Source of the DNA: Zygnema cylindricum
Lineage: Eukaryota > Streptophyta > Zygnematophyceae > Zygnematales > Zygnemataceae
Assembly: GCA_037447655.1 (NCBI GenBank)
Contig: JBBHKE010000473.1
Coordinates: 253,089 to 317,088 of the forward strand
DNA: 64,000 nucleotides
Direction of reading: 5' to 3'
In this document: positions 1-11,914 of the stretch, piece by piece
How the letters are laid out: each line of letters opens with the position of its first letter
Position numbering within the stretch: position 1 is the first letter of the stretch
Translations under genes and position numbers: made by a program
Notes under the pieces: generated by a model
What the model was told of the DNA's origin: nothing
The model's input: the letters and a program-made list of their open reading frames with translations, nothing else
Database searches by the model: none

Positions 1-3000
1 GTTTACCTTAGGTTAGGATGCCTAAAATGCACAGTCTTTATGCTATTTAATTGAACCGGAAAATGCGGATAAACTTAGGATTTGAATATTTACACTACTT
101 AAACAGCATGTTTGCAAGCTCTTTTTTTGAAACCCAGTCGATACGGCTTATCTTAACATTAGGTATTTAAAATGTGCGTCTCTCTGATTGGATTTTTTTT
201 TCTCAACGACGTATGTTTATATTTATGTTTTTCATTCTCAAAGGAGTCATTCCATGTCTTCCAAAATCTAATGGCATGTGACGTTGTAAAACTGAAAAGC
301 AAAGCGTAAACTAATTTTTTGTTAATTTTTAGTGAAAAACACATAATGAAGAAAGAAACAAAGTAAAAACAAGGGACGGAGGCTAAGAAAAAAAAAACAG
401 GAAAAAAAAAGTGATTGGAGAAAAAACTTACCATACACCAAATGAACACAGGGAACACTAAAAAACAACAGAAAATTTGTTTGCCAAAAACACCTATTAA
501 TCCGAATACGCAAAAAAAGGCGGCCCTACCCTGAAGAGTTAAAAGAAAAGCCAACAACATGTGGGTGGACAGAAAACAATAATCTCTCCAAGTTTAATTA
601 TATCTACACAAGATATAGTGGCCATTGTAGATATTTCTATTACAAAGATGTACAAGAACTTCCACCATCCCCCAACTCACCTCAAGAAAAATGGAGCAGA
701 AATTTGCAAATGATGGATTCTGCAAATTTGTCGTATTTGAATTATAGATTATCTACACTATCCAACACGCCGGATCACCGTAATTCCGAATTAAAATAAT
801 AAATCAGACACAAAACATGATTTAATGTCACTTTTGACATCATGCGAGAATCTTACAAATGAAAAAATAAATGGTCATTTATGTCTTCCTTGAAATCATC
901 CTTAATGAGATCCACACAAAGTCACAAATCAATGTGGTATTATAAGGCAAATAAAGTTAAAACTGTTTGTTTTTAACTGTTTTGTTGAAATGTAGGCAAG
1001 TTTTTGAAGTAATATCAACTCGATCAATTTTTTAGAAAAGTTGTGAGAAATAAGGTACCTTGGATGAAGGAGAATAAAAGGAGTCTCAAAGAAATTTTAT
1101 CAACTACGAAACGTATAAGACGAATGACAACGAAGTTGAACAAAAAAAAATCCCAAATAACGTACGCTTTGATCAACCCATATTGCAAAAATATCAAAAA
1201 TGTGCTAAAATAAAGATATCCTCCTCCTCCGACCAACCGAGAGCAAAAAAAAAATGGTCATTTGATCCCAAGTAGTGGAGTCAAAAAGGTGACTTGGAAA
1301 GAGATGATAGCTTGTCCTTTCATTCATCCATGTTGCATAAGATGGTAAATCAAAGGATTTTAACTTTGTCTTCAGGATTTTAAACCCTAAAAAATTATAT
1401 ATAAACCCGAAAAAACCATTGATTCTTTTAAAAAACCATAGAAAAGATAAGCATCCGAATTCAGTAAGCCCGGCGGCGGGGAACACTTTTGGCTGTCGAT
1501 GAAAACATATCGGCTGAAAAAATATCGGTTCACGTATCGCCTTCCGACGTTTTAGTGTGGACGCGAAGACGCGCTGTCGGATACTTAACTTCACACGTGT
1601 GAATCATGATTTGCGTCGAGCGACGGAGATTGCGACTTTGCTGCCAACGCCGCCTGCATTTGATTGGCTCACGGTTTCAGGAGTCGGCGTTAATTCCGTA
1701 CTCCGTTTCCCATGGTGCGTTGGCAACAAGGTCGGGAACGATGCCGAAGATGACGCCGCAGCCGTCGATCCTTGGTTCTGAGATACGACAGATGGCTGGA
1801 ACTGCTGAAAAGTGTTGGATTTTCATTTGCTACAACCCTCTACCACCGCAATCTCGAGAACCTCCTTAGATCCTCCAAAGGTCACTTGTTAAGAAATTTC
1901 TATCACCATACAGCTTCAAAAGTTCAAAGCTCCCCCCGTACGGAAATCTCTCTGACACATTTCGTCGAAGCTGATAGGTTGGCTCCGATACTGTACCGTT
2001 TTGTTCCATATCTGATATCGGTACCCGATACCATCCTACTCAGAGGCTGTCTACCACTGTCACCCAACGGTCTGCAACGTCAGCCGCCAAACATTTTCGA
2101 ATTCAAAAGTAAACACTGAACCCAAACCTGAGCTATACGGTATTGTACTGTAGCTGAACGAAACACAAAACTGAGATTGCACTTGTGACAATGATCTACA
2201 AGACTACAAGTACAGTAATGGTTGAATGAAACCGTGAGTTCAAGTCGCGTGGTTTGCCGCCTGATTTACCTCCGCTGCATGCAACTAAATTATCGTCGTT
2301 TTCCTGAATACGCCGATTGAAGGAAAATGTACAAAAAATATTTCTGGCAGAAGAGTCGGTGCTCCTAAATTTTATCCCTAGAACCTAAAATAGTGTGAAT
2401 GACATTAATTTCCTTTTTCTTATCGTGATATTTCAAACGGTTCAAATTTGGCCACGTCATTCGGCATATAATTATTGTTAATAATGCTAATACAAACCCG
2501 ACGGTAATAATTCTTTGACGTTTGCCTTTGGTAGGCGCAAAAAGCTTTGCACAAAACTCTCGCAACGTAAGCATACTGTATGTGTGTGCGTCGTGCACAC
2601 TCCTCTACGAACGTCCGAATCTGACGTAAGATCAAAGTACAGCGCACGCCGCCGGACGGAATTTTTTAGCGAACTGACACGGCGTAAGATGACATTCCGT
2701 GGGAAAAAAAACCGGGAAAAAAAAATCCGGGAAAATTCTCAAATAGTGTAGTTTACTCTATATTTTTCATTACTCTAATTAGGGCTATTTTCCAAGTACC
2801 GTAAAAAATGAAAGTATGATGTCTCTTAAATAGAGTGGTGTACTGTCAGTGTCATTCCGTACATAAACGTACCTTTTTAACTTAAAAAGTACAATAAACT
2901 AGTTTTAGTAACCGCGGACGCATGAGAATGTGCGTTCTAAAAAGGGAAAAAAACCATGTCGTAAAAAATCCCGTTCACACGTATTTTTCTGACAGCCGCG

Positions 3001-3170
3001 TTTCGACCGTGTGAACGCCAACGGGGTTGGTCCGTAGGTTTTGGTAATTTTTTTGGCAGTGTGGTATTTATTTTTTTTATCGTCCCATACGGCCTGGTTG
3101 GTCAATTTGAGGCTCTATTTAGTGTGGCCCTCAAAATTGAAGACGCTAATATGACAGATTGTCCTTTCGT
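1..3170. other. Intergenic stretch, no gene recognised
   Basis: AT-rich sequence with many A and T runs. Short open frames occur on both strands (for example 1557-1781 and 1205-1594) but they overlap one another, have no recognisable domain and no supporting splice or codon pattern. A slightly CG-richer patch lies around 1480-1780. I see no gene, RNA gene or clear repeat here. Confidence 0.5.
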
Positions 3171-3243
3171 AAGTTGTGTTATGGGATTTTCATGTGATCT
3201 TTTTAAAATCGCCTACTTTGATCAGAGACCGTCCGATCGTCCC
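3171..3243. mobile_element. Fragment of the 450-bp inverted-repeat element family
   Basis: This segment repeats, with point differences, the internal module of the paired elements at 10682-11579: a CGTAAGTTGTGTTATGGG-like start, then TTTTCATGTGATCTT, then a GACCGTCCGATCGTCC-like end. No terminal inverted repeat is visible around it, so it is an old, truncated copy lying about 700 bp upstream of the SKIP16-like gene. Confidence 0.6.
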
Positions 3244-3375
3244 TTTTTTATACCACCCACTTTTTTTTTTCTTACCTTTTCACATTTGTGATTGTGCTCC
3301 CTTCTCATTTTTTCTATTTCTTTTTTGTCGTTATATTAGCCGCACACCACCTGTCACCTTGAACTTTCACACTTT

Positions 3376-3655
3376 GTGATTTCCTCTCCTCTCTCACCTC
3401 CCCTCCACTCTCCCTCTTCTCCCAATTCTCCTTTCTCTCCTCTCTACTTCTCCTTCTCTCCTCTCTTCTATCTTTCTCCTCTCCCGAATTCCCTTCCCTT
3501 CTCCTCTCAGATATCCTTCTCTCCTCTCCCACTTCTCCTTCTCTTGTCTCCCACTTCTCCTTTCTCTCCTCTCAACTTCCACATCCTCTCCTTCCCCCTC
3601 CCACTTCTTTCTCCTTTCCTCCCTCGCCTCTCCAACTTGCACTTTTTTACTCTAT
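3376..3655 (+). promoter_or_regulatory. C/T-rich tract upstream of the SKIP16-like gene
   Basis: About 280 bases are almost pure C and T on the plus strand (repeats of CTCCTCTC and CTTCTCC). It ends about 275 bases before the ATG at 3931. Pyrimidine patches are common in plant core promoters and 5' leaders, so a promoter or 5'-UTR role is plausible, but no TATA box or start site can be fixed. The open frames across it in both directions are composition artefacts. It could equally be a simple-sequence repeat. Confidence 0.35.
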
Positions 3656-3930
3656 TCCTTTCATTTTCTTATTTGTCGTTTTGCAAAAGGACAGATAATG
3701 CCCGGCCTCTACTGGTGGGGGTGGAAGAGGCCGACAAAGAGTTCATAGGAAAATACCAAAATCAACATTTGGAGTGTATGCTGGGTATTGATTTCAAGTT
3801 CCTCACCGACAATATGTAGTTTTCCGGTAGAAGTTTAACATCCTTTCCAAAAGAAGAAAACTGGAATACAATTAAAAAAAAAAATTGAAAGTAAACCAAT
3901 ATCTTAAGTGAAGTTCGGAAAGTTTTCGGG

Positions 3931-6900
3931 ATGTCTTCCCACTCTCACCTGTCAAGAGGATGTACCACCATTAATACTCTCCCTCTCCCTCTTACTCACA
4001 AAATCTTCTCCTCTCTCACCGGCAAAGATTTCGCCTCAGCCGCTTGTGTCCAAAAGAGTTGGCATGAGCTTGCAACAAGTGAGGATTGGCTATGGGAGAT
4101 ATGTTGCCAACAAGAATGGCTTGAAAGTTCTCCTCCTCACAAGCCTAATGGAGAATCATGTTCCAGTTTTAAGGTAAATAGTGCAAATGACACTTTCTAG
4201 TTGTAGTTGATGGCATATGAGGAACAGTTTATGCTTCATTTTTTTTGGAAACCTAATTTTACTTGATTCTACTTGATGCGTTTGTGATGATGCTTTCATG
4301 TTTTCATGAACAAACTTTAATGAGAGCTTAAAGATAGCTATAGAAGTTTGAAGTCTTTTGCAGTTATTGTGTGATTCTCTGATTGACTTTTGGTCTTAAC
4401 TTTTGGTCTAACCTATGAACTTAATTGTTTAGCTTTTGGTCTTAACTTCTGGTTGGTCTTAACTTTTGGTCATAGCTTTTAGTCTTAAATTTTGGTCTTA
4501 ACTTTTAGTCTCAACTTTTGTTCTCAACTTTTGGTCATAAATTTTGGTCTTAACTTTTGGTCTTAATTTTTGGTCTTAACTTTTGGTCTTAACTTTTGGC
4601 CTTAACCTTTGGTTGGTATTACCTTTTGGTCTTACCTTTTGGTCTTAACATTTTGTTACAGGTGATGTATGAGGCATTCTATTTCGACTTTGTCAAGTAC
4701 GGAAGCCTGTATAAGAGGACGAAGACGTGCTGGTTGAAGCTGAAGACATGGATGAATCAACATATACCAAAAATAGTAGAGTCTTTGAGGCCAGGGGCAA
4801 CAGAAGTAGAGCTTGACCATGTTGAGGAAGAACTCGGAGTGAAGTTGCCTCTCGCCATGCGAATGCTCTACAAGTTGCATGATGGGCAAATATTCAAAAG
4901 GACTTTTGAAATATTCGGACTCTTAGGTGGTTACTTTTCCCATGACCCTCTTTTTAACGTGCATCAAAGCACGCGGTTGTTTCCACTCCAAAGCATTCTC
5001 GAGCACTCTCGACGATTCCGCCTTTGTTCTCGCCTGGATAACAATAAGATAGTTATAGGAGGATACATCGACTTAAAAAAAGTTGTTTTTCTTGACTGTA
5101 AAGATGGATTGATCTACATCGGTACATATAACTTGCGAGAGGACAATGAAATGATTCGATGCGTGCCCGAAAATAGTCAGCGCTACTTCGATTCAAACGC
5201 CTCTTCGTCTGATTCCGTAATTTTTCGAATGGATGGTTTGTTGCGTTGGTTGGAAGAATATTCCACGCGTTTGGAGAATGGAATGTATGGTGTATGTAAA
5301 ATCAACGAGAGGGAGGAGAATCGCGCAATTTTTCTGTATCCTGAATTGTTTCCTGAATTGCCTCCATTTTGCACTGAAGCCGTGACTCGAAGAGTGCAAG
5401 TGAGCGATCTTAACCAGAATTAGTATGTTTACGAGAGCGCTTCTCAATGGGGAAAGATAAAGGTTATATTCAGTAGATGACATTTTTGAGAGTCTTTGTA
5501 TTTGATGCATCAAGTCGACATATCCATAATGCATTCAACGCAATATCATCGATATCGATACTGATAGAGAAAGTATCAACAATATTTGGAACATATTGAT
5601 TCATATTGGTTTAGCGTTCACCATAGTAAATGTAATATTTTCCTAAAAGTACCTTCCATAAAAAAATAGGGTGAACAGTACTATAAAAGGCCCACAAGCA
5701 CGTGATTGTGAGATGTGTGGGGAACACACAAGTTTTTCTTACAGCTGTCGTCGAGATGGTAAAACTTATAATTTCTATGTGGAACTATGTAATCTTGCTA
5801 AGTTCAATCCTACCAATCAGTACCAAAACTATGTGAAGTAACAACAAGAGGCCTCTTCTAGTAATCTCCTTTTTGCTACATTTGCTACAGTTTCCCAAGG
5901 CCTCCATCAGTCATGATGAAATTTTGATGATTTTTTTGACTTTTTTGCAAACAGTTACCAAGCATAGCACAATGTGTCCTAAACCATTTCCTAAGGGGAA
6001 AAATCAGAAAGAGGTGCTATTGTGCAATCTATAACTCAATTTTTTCAGTCTTCACCGCCCATGGATTTTTACTGTTGCCATTTACCGGGAAATTGCCTTT
6101 TGTAGATAAACTGGATTACTGAGAAGAACCTTTCCTATTAGCTCTCTTTGTTCCTCTTGGTCATGTGCTATATTTATATTCCGGTCCAAGGGCATTTGAT
6201 CTACCTTCCCTAATTTTGGTATTGAATTTGAGATTGATTTTGGGATTGCTAATCAGGTACGAACGTCAGGTGTTTTTGCACCAGAATGGAGTACTTTACC
6301 ATCGCCTCCAGGTGACGGTTATGTTTTCTGTTTTTCAATTCGAATGAAGTTGCTACCATGTAAGGATGATAAAGATTTTCTCCGTAATAAGAGTGTTAAA
6401 CTACGGGGATATCGATGGATCGTAAAGGATGGGGACCAAGTTGTCAAAGATATCGAAGAGAAGGGACTGATAGGCCACAGTGTAAGCCATCTTGCAACTT
6501 CGGTGGTGATTGTTTTAATTTGGAGTCTTCTGTTTCAAATTGATTTCGATTGAGTTTTTTTCGAGAGGTTATTTTTAAGGAAAAAGGATTCATCGATGAC
6601 GCTAAGCATCTTCCATGTCGATTGAATGTGAGAGATATTTGTTAATTTTATCATTCCTGTAGATCTAATGCGTGCAAATGTGACATTATACATTGGGGTA
6701 GCATGAGTGTGCCTTTGGGTGTAAATTTTAACTTTTAGTTTAAGTTTTCCTAATTGTGGTGTAGAGCATTTCTCAAAAGGGATGCTTGGGTCCCATTGCG
6801 TGAGATCATGTTTAACTGGTAGTAAATGATGCATGAATTCTTGAGGCTGTATTGTTCTCTCGTGCATGTGAAGATTCTATTAATATATATGAGTTGTCCG

Positions 6901-7788
6901 TGAAAGTAAACCACGGAATTGTAGATTGACCTATCTATTTAAAGTTTGTTTGAGTTGAGGCAAACAAATATTGCTTAGACAGAATGAGTGTACAACTTAA
7001 CTCATGAGCCTATTCTTAAGCTGAAGAAATACTGTCAGAGATGGATTCATTTCTAACCATTCTGACCTGTAGGTGGCTCATATAGCAGCAAATTTTATCT
7101 TTCAAGAATGAGTAATCTTCAAAATAACATAATTTTGTTGTCCTAGTATGTCAGAGGATCAGGCTATAAGCTCTTCTTATCTTCTAAAGAAAGCTTGCAA
7201 GTTTGAGGATAACTTTATCCAAGTGGGATTTGCTACTGGGCTGTGCAGGAGAGAGAGGTGCAGCAACCAATACTGAGAGAGGATGCCTCAGAGGAAATCG
7301 TTTGTCAAAAATTGGTACGCCTCTGGAGCACTTATGGGAGCGTTGAGGTCAAATTTACATTTGCCCCAGGAAGGTGAGTGAGCATTTTTTATTGCCCTTT
7401 CGTGTATCTATTCAAATCATTTGTCGTGTGACAATCACAATTGTTAACCAAAAAGGTAAGGAGTTTTGTACTTGTGATCATTCTGTCTCGACCATTTTTT
7501 TGCACCAGTCATAATGGAGTGGTATGGTTTGTCAGGAGAGTTTGGATGCTGTCTAATTGGTTCTTTATCCGACTTTCAATTTTGTCCGCATCTGATTTTG
7601 TCACTATTATTTGTGCCTACATCGGAGGGGAAACTTATAAAACGACGTCATTAACTTTTTTCTAATTTTTTTTTTATTGTTTGGATTTTGGTAATTGCCC
7701 TCTCTTCAGCCTCCAGGAACCAAGAGGGGAAGATTTCCTTGTAGAAGTGCCTCCGTTTCCTCTTCATGTGCCAGAGTTTATCTTCTAA
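3931..7788 (+). CDS. SKIP16: F-box / SMI1-KNR4 / ApaG protein, SKIP16-like, five exons
   Basis: Proposed exons are 3931-4173, 4662-5399, 6257-6481, 7249-7373 and 7710-7788. All junctions are GT-AG and in phase (0,0,0,2), giving 469 codons; Arabidopsis SKIP16 is of similar size. Residues 18-62 form an F-box (LPLTHKIFSSLTGKDFASA, then W-LA-W-C). Residues about 120-270 are an SMI1/KNR4 domain (LRPGATEVELDHVEEELG, YKLHDGQ). From residue 328 to the end is an ApaG/DUF525 domain: VRTSGVFAPEW, then FCFSIRMKLLP, GYRWIVKDG, YGSVEVKFTFAPGR and a final FPLHVPEFIF before TAA. F-box proteins of this type recruit substrates to SCF ubiquitin ligases through Skp1/ASK; SMI1 and ApaG are probable interaction domains. 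The start is the first ATG before the F-box. The exon 4 acceptor could be 9 bases later (7258). I see no frameshift or stop, so it is probably functional. Confidence 0.85.
4387..4655 (+). repeat. Tandem 13-bp motif in intron 1 of the SKIP16-like gene
   Basis: Most of this interval is made of variants of TTTTGGTCTTAAC, about 15-20 imperfect units with some shortened spacers. It ends at the exon 2 acceptor (TTTTGTTACAG, 4651-4661), so the pyrimidine tract of that splice site is itself a diverged repeat unit. It has no open-frame meaning. Confidence 0.8.
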
Positions 7789-8313
7789 GTTGCAATAGAG
7801 TGCACTTGATGTCCTTTCAACATAAACTCCTTTCTCACAAGGTTTATTTGTGCATAAAGCTGCAGACACGTTCCAAGCTGTCTCAAAGGCCAATCAATGT
7901 CTTTGGCATGTTTACTGCTCTCGCAGATTTGTGTTGATTCGGGACCGGTTCAGCTAATAGATTATTTTGCGAGCCTGGGTTAAAGCTTAGTTGTGGAGTT
8001 ATGGAGTCTCTTCCCATTGTTGTACAGTATGGCTTAAATTTTAGTTGTGGAGTGGCCAAGTACAATATGTCAACGGTGTTTCCCTTGACAATCTATGAGG
8101 ATAATGAGTTCATGGATGGTTCTTTCTATTGAAAATGTCAGACTTGCATGGATATTGAATTAGTGTTGTTTTCTTCTTTGGATTCTATTGGATTACGATT
8201 TGTATATGTCTGTTTCATCTTGCGTGGATCATTCAAAGGTTGCTGGAAAGGAATCCTTTGTACATTCGTGGTGAAGAATTATGATAGGGCATCAAACCGA
8301 AGACAAAGGTTCT
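7789..8313. other. 3' flank of the SKIP16-like gene, no gene
   Basis: This stretch should contain the 3' UTR of the upstream gene. Short frames (7695-7937, 8148-8333) match nothing I recognise. No clear polyadenylation site could be fixed. If the lepA copy at 8314 was once longer, its upstream exons are not visible here. Confidence 0.4.
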
Positions 8314-8551
8314 ATGTCGATAGTTGTTCATAAATCTACAGCTGCATCAAAAGGACAGGAGAAAGGTACAAGATTGAAAGGCGGAATTCCAAGACAGTTA
8401 AGTAGCTATTCAGGCAGCATTGGGCGACAAAACAATCGCCAGAGAAAATGATATAGATATGAGAAAAGATGGTCTGGCAAAATGTTATGGCGGTGACATA
8501 ACTCACATAAGGAAATTGTTTGAGAAAAAGAAAGCTAAAAAAATAGAATGA
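8314..8551 (+). pseudogene. lepA: Decayed fragment of a lepA/GUF1 (elongation factor 4) gene
   Basis: Two blocks in different frames match the extreme C-terminal domain of LepA/EF4. The first, 8314-8397, reads MSIVVHK ... LKGGIPRQ, the counterpart of the family's S-VHRDKA ... LKE-IPRQ. The second, 8408-8551, reads [13 protein letters not shown] ... [20 protein letters not shown], then KKAKKIE and a TGA. The run AKCYGGDIT is diagnostic of LepA. EF4 is a ribosome-associated GTPase of bacteria, plastids and mitochondria. Between the blocks the spacing is about two bases short, so the frame is broken, and the GTPase domains are absent. This is a gene relic, most likely of a nuclear gene for an organelle factor. 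I cannot say whether it was plastid or mitochondrial. Confidence 0.75.
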
Positions 8552-10679
8552 AAAATAAAGGAATGTTAAAATTACACAATATACCCTGGTTGCCACTTTG
8601 AAATTAGGCGATAATTAATTCTTGCAAGAAGGCAATGCATTACGTTATTTGGGCGCAAAATCCTGCAATGAAATACTTATTATAAAAATCACCTAACCAG
8701 AATGCTCTATTACAGGTAAGGATACAATAGACAGGGTTACACAGGTAATTCTAGATGCAGTCAAGGATAAAATAACAATGTTCATCCTCATTGGTTTCTT
8801 GCTCAAATGTGTCGAGGATTTGTTTATAAAGATCGCATACTTTACGGCTATCAGAGTACTTTTGACATAATGGTAGTTAAGGGCAAGGACGACGATGAAT
8901 TGGAACGCTTTCGGATAAAGGATAATATAAAATGAAGACTGCAATAAAGGAGCATCATGGTTTTGGGTTTATTGAGCCGCTAGTAACTATTGTTTTGGAA
9001 TCTATTACTACAGTGAACAAGCATCTAGAACAAAGGCTACATTTTTTCTCCAATATCGAAAAGGAAGGGGCGTATGGTAGTGGTGAGTTTAAGGAGGCAC
9101 AGGCACAGGCCAGAGGCACAAGCCACAGGCCTAAGGAGTCAAAGGCTAAGGAGGTAACATGGGAACAAAGGAAAAAAGAAGCGCAAAAAGATTATGAAAA
9201 CTGTTTTGGAGAAGAAACGTCATCTTTTTATTGACACCTTCAATGCTTTAGAAGAGAAGATTTTAACAAAAAACTTTTGAGCTTCATCAAGTAACGTACG
9301 AGTTTTACAGTATTAATCTGCTGGTTCTTACAGGTCATAGGCCAAAACTGCATGATATATTACAGCTTGGAAAAATGGCCAGGAGTTGTCATCATGGGTG
9401 CACGCCAAACGAAGTCTGTGAAAATTAGTCGGTGAAACTCCAACCATATCAAAGACTGAGCAAAAGCATAAAAGCAACTGTTGCATTACAGCAGGTGACG
9501 AAGACGTTTCAATAGCAAATATGGGAATCAAACCTCAAACTCTATAGAAAGCTGGTATGGCAGCTCTAACGGGAGGTAGGGTGGAGCTGTAGAAAAAATG
9601 CCGCAGGGACATAAAGATGAATTTGGAGCAAGAGATTATTTACAGGAAATAGCTAAGGATCTGAAGCTAAAAATTCTGATGAAGATCGGCGCTTTTCTCC
9701 AATCAAACCGGCAGAGAAATCCTTATTTAGCGTTGAACGCAGTAAGTCTCTGGGCCAATTGAATATAGTGTTAAACCAAAATTACTGTAAAACAATGGTA
9801 AAAGAGTATAACAAATAACATATGACTCTGCTCGACAAAGGTTAGCAGCAAAGGTAGCTAGAGCCGGCATAAAAGAACCACAGGTAGCAAAGCTCTTATC
9901 CCTCCTATAGAGGGGATACCAAGTGACCAAGATGCCTATTTGGAAAAAAATCCTAAACCAAAGCTGTCTGGTAAGGACGATAGTAGAAAGGTCAGGGAGG
10001 TTCCGCTGAACCAGTTTCGGAAGAACAGATAAAAGGAAACGGAATTAAAGATAAGGAATCGCAAGTAGAACAGCTTCAAAGCATATCAGATTGTGCAATT
10101 TCCGCGGAAATCAGCTATCAGTTGTCGTATACCTTCAGTTTTGAGAAAACCAAGACAAAACATCAGTCATGAGCTACATTAGCAGAAGCAATTTGAGTTC
10201 AAATCACATAACCAAGAAGGCTTAGATTTTGCCAATGTTACAGACAGCCATACCTGAGTCTTCATAAGAGTTACAAAATGCTGAACGCTGTCCTCCAGTC
10301 GCAGCCAATCAGTTGCAATCCGAAAATCTCAGCAACCAGTTAATGATTATAAAATCACGACGAATAGCTTCACTGACACCAGGATGGCTGACCTTCACTA
10401 CCACCAGTAGGCTAGGATGCCAATCCTAAAAATCGTTGTAAAAGAAGAAAATCGTTGTAAGTTATGCAACGATGTACCTGTAAGAAAAAAAAAGAAAAAA
10501 GAAACAGTTTTAACCTTCAGGAACCTTGTTTCCGGATTTACAACTACAGGCTCCTGATTCACACTTTAGCATTGAATGATTCGACAAGCACTCCTGACAT
10601 GAGAAGATGCTGAACTGGTGCATAATGACTGAGAGAGTGTACTGAGAGGAACCAATCTGAGTTAGTGCACTTGATTAAA
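8552..10679 (+). other. Unrecognised, possibly decayed gene sequence
   Basis: No family could be assigned. The interval holds short open pieces rich in charged residues: 8932-9234 (100 codons, with EAQAQARGTSHRPKESKAKE), about 9600-9760 (GHKDEFGARDYLQEIAKDLK), and about 9907-10031 (IPSDQDAYLEKNPKPKLSGK). They lie on the plus strand in different frames, separated by stops, and have no consistent GT-AG junctions that I can place. This fits decayed exons of a disordered, lysine/glutamate-rich protein, but chance open frames in A-rich DNA are an alternative. Confidence 0.3.
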
Positions 10680-10681
10680 TA

Positions 10682-11126
10682 GTTCAAAAGTAGGTGAAAG
10701 TACACCCATACAATATGCCTATTGTACGCAAAAAATACAATATACCCTTAAGACACATATTGTATTGGCCGCAAAATGAAATAAAATAGTAACAGGGTTG
10801 AGTTGCACATGGATCGATAGAGAATTAAACGTCATGTCTAAATTTGAAAAAAAAAACGGACAAAAAAATCTTTTTCTGTGAGTTTTAAGCGACGTTTAAA
10901 TTAAACCGTCAGATTCGAACGATCGGACGGTCGCTGATTAAAGTAACGATCTAAGAAGATCACATGAAAAGCCTATAACACAACTTACGATAGGACTATC
11001 GTCAGATTTGGACGATCGGTCGCTGATCAAAGTAGCGACTTAAGACGACCACATGAAAAGCCCATAACACAACTTACGATGAAGGCGTCGACAAAAGACC
11101 TACAATAGAAACGCCTACTTTTGAAC
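10682..11126 (+). mobile_element. Miniature inverted-repeat element, copy 1
   Basis: It begins GTTCAAAAGTAGGTG and ends CGCCTACTTTTGAAC, and is flanked by TA on both sides (10680-10681 and 11129-11130). A TA target duplication and lack of coding capacity suggest a non-autonomous Tc1/mariner-type element. Inside is a tandem duplication of a module of about 107 bp, each with GACGATCGG, GTCGCTGAT-AAAGTA and CACATGAAAAGCC-ATAACACAACTTACGAT. Confidence 0.75.
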
Positions 11127-11130
11127 CATA

Positions 11131-11579
11131 GTTCAAAAGTAGGCGTTTTTTGGTAGGCCTTTTGTAGGCCGCCTTTAGCGTAAGTTGTATTACCGGCTTT
11201 CCATGTGATCTTCTTAGATCGCTACTTTCATCAGCGACCGTCCGATCGTCCGAATCTGACGATAGTCCTATCGTAAGTTGTGTTATGGGCTTTTCATGTG
11301 ATCTTCTTAGATCGTTACTTTCATCAACGACCGTCAGATTGTCCGAATCTGACGGTTTAAATAAAAAGTTGCTCAAAACTCACAGAAAAAGATTTTTTTG
11401 TCCGATTTTTTTTTCAATTTTAGACATGACGTTTAATTCTCTATCGATCCATGTGTAATTCAACCCTGTTACTATTTTATTTCATTTTGCGGCCAATACA
11501 ATATGGGTCTTAAGGCCATATTGTATGTTTTGCATACAATAGGCATATTGTATGGGCGTACGGTCACCTACTTTTGAAC
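11131..11579 (-). mobile_element. Miniature inverted-repeat element, copy 2, inverted
   Basis: This is a close reverse-complement copy of the element at 10682-11126, with the same terminal repeats and TA at 11580-11581. The two copies share the central TA, so together they form a palindrome of about 900 bp with a loop of only a few bases (CATA). Similarity runs along the whole length, including the AATACAATATG and CATGGATCGATAGAGAATTAAACG blocks. Confidence 0.75.
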
Positions 11580-11581
11580 TA

Positions 11582-11914
11582 TGTTTTGAACTATGCTTCG
11601 TTTCTGTCCGAAATCGTCTTTGCCGTTCGTCCACATGCGCATCGACGGTGAGGATCGTCGCTCTTTATGGCATAGTTTTAGTTTTCCACTGCGTTAGTTA
11701 TTTGCTTGAAGTCCGTAAAGGATTTTCATTTCTGAAGTGTTGCGTTGCGTGCATTATGTTTGAAGTCCGTACGATTTTCAATCGCTAACCTTAACAACAT
11801 CACATGCCAACATCACCTGGTCGATATGTGCACCCGAACCTTGAACTCATTGCATATCCGTACGAACCGCCTCCTACTTTGGGACCTGATCGTTATCGCC
11901 AGCACCAGATGCAC
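11582..11914. other. Spacer between inverted-repeat elements
   Basis: No gene seen. A phrase TGAAGTCCGTA-AGGATTTTCAT / TGAAGTCCGTACGATTTTCAAT occurs twice (about 11707 and 11760), a small local duplication. Short open frames here have no recognisable content. Confidence 0.4.

Noticed and set aside
3376-3819. Serine/proline/leucine-rich open frame and its Arg/Glu-rich antisense partner
   Set aside because: Both are translations of a C/T simple-sequence tract.
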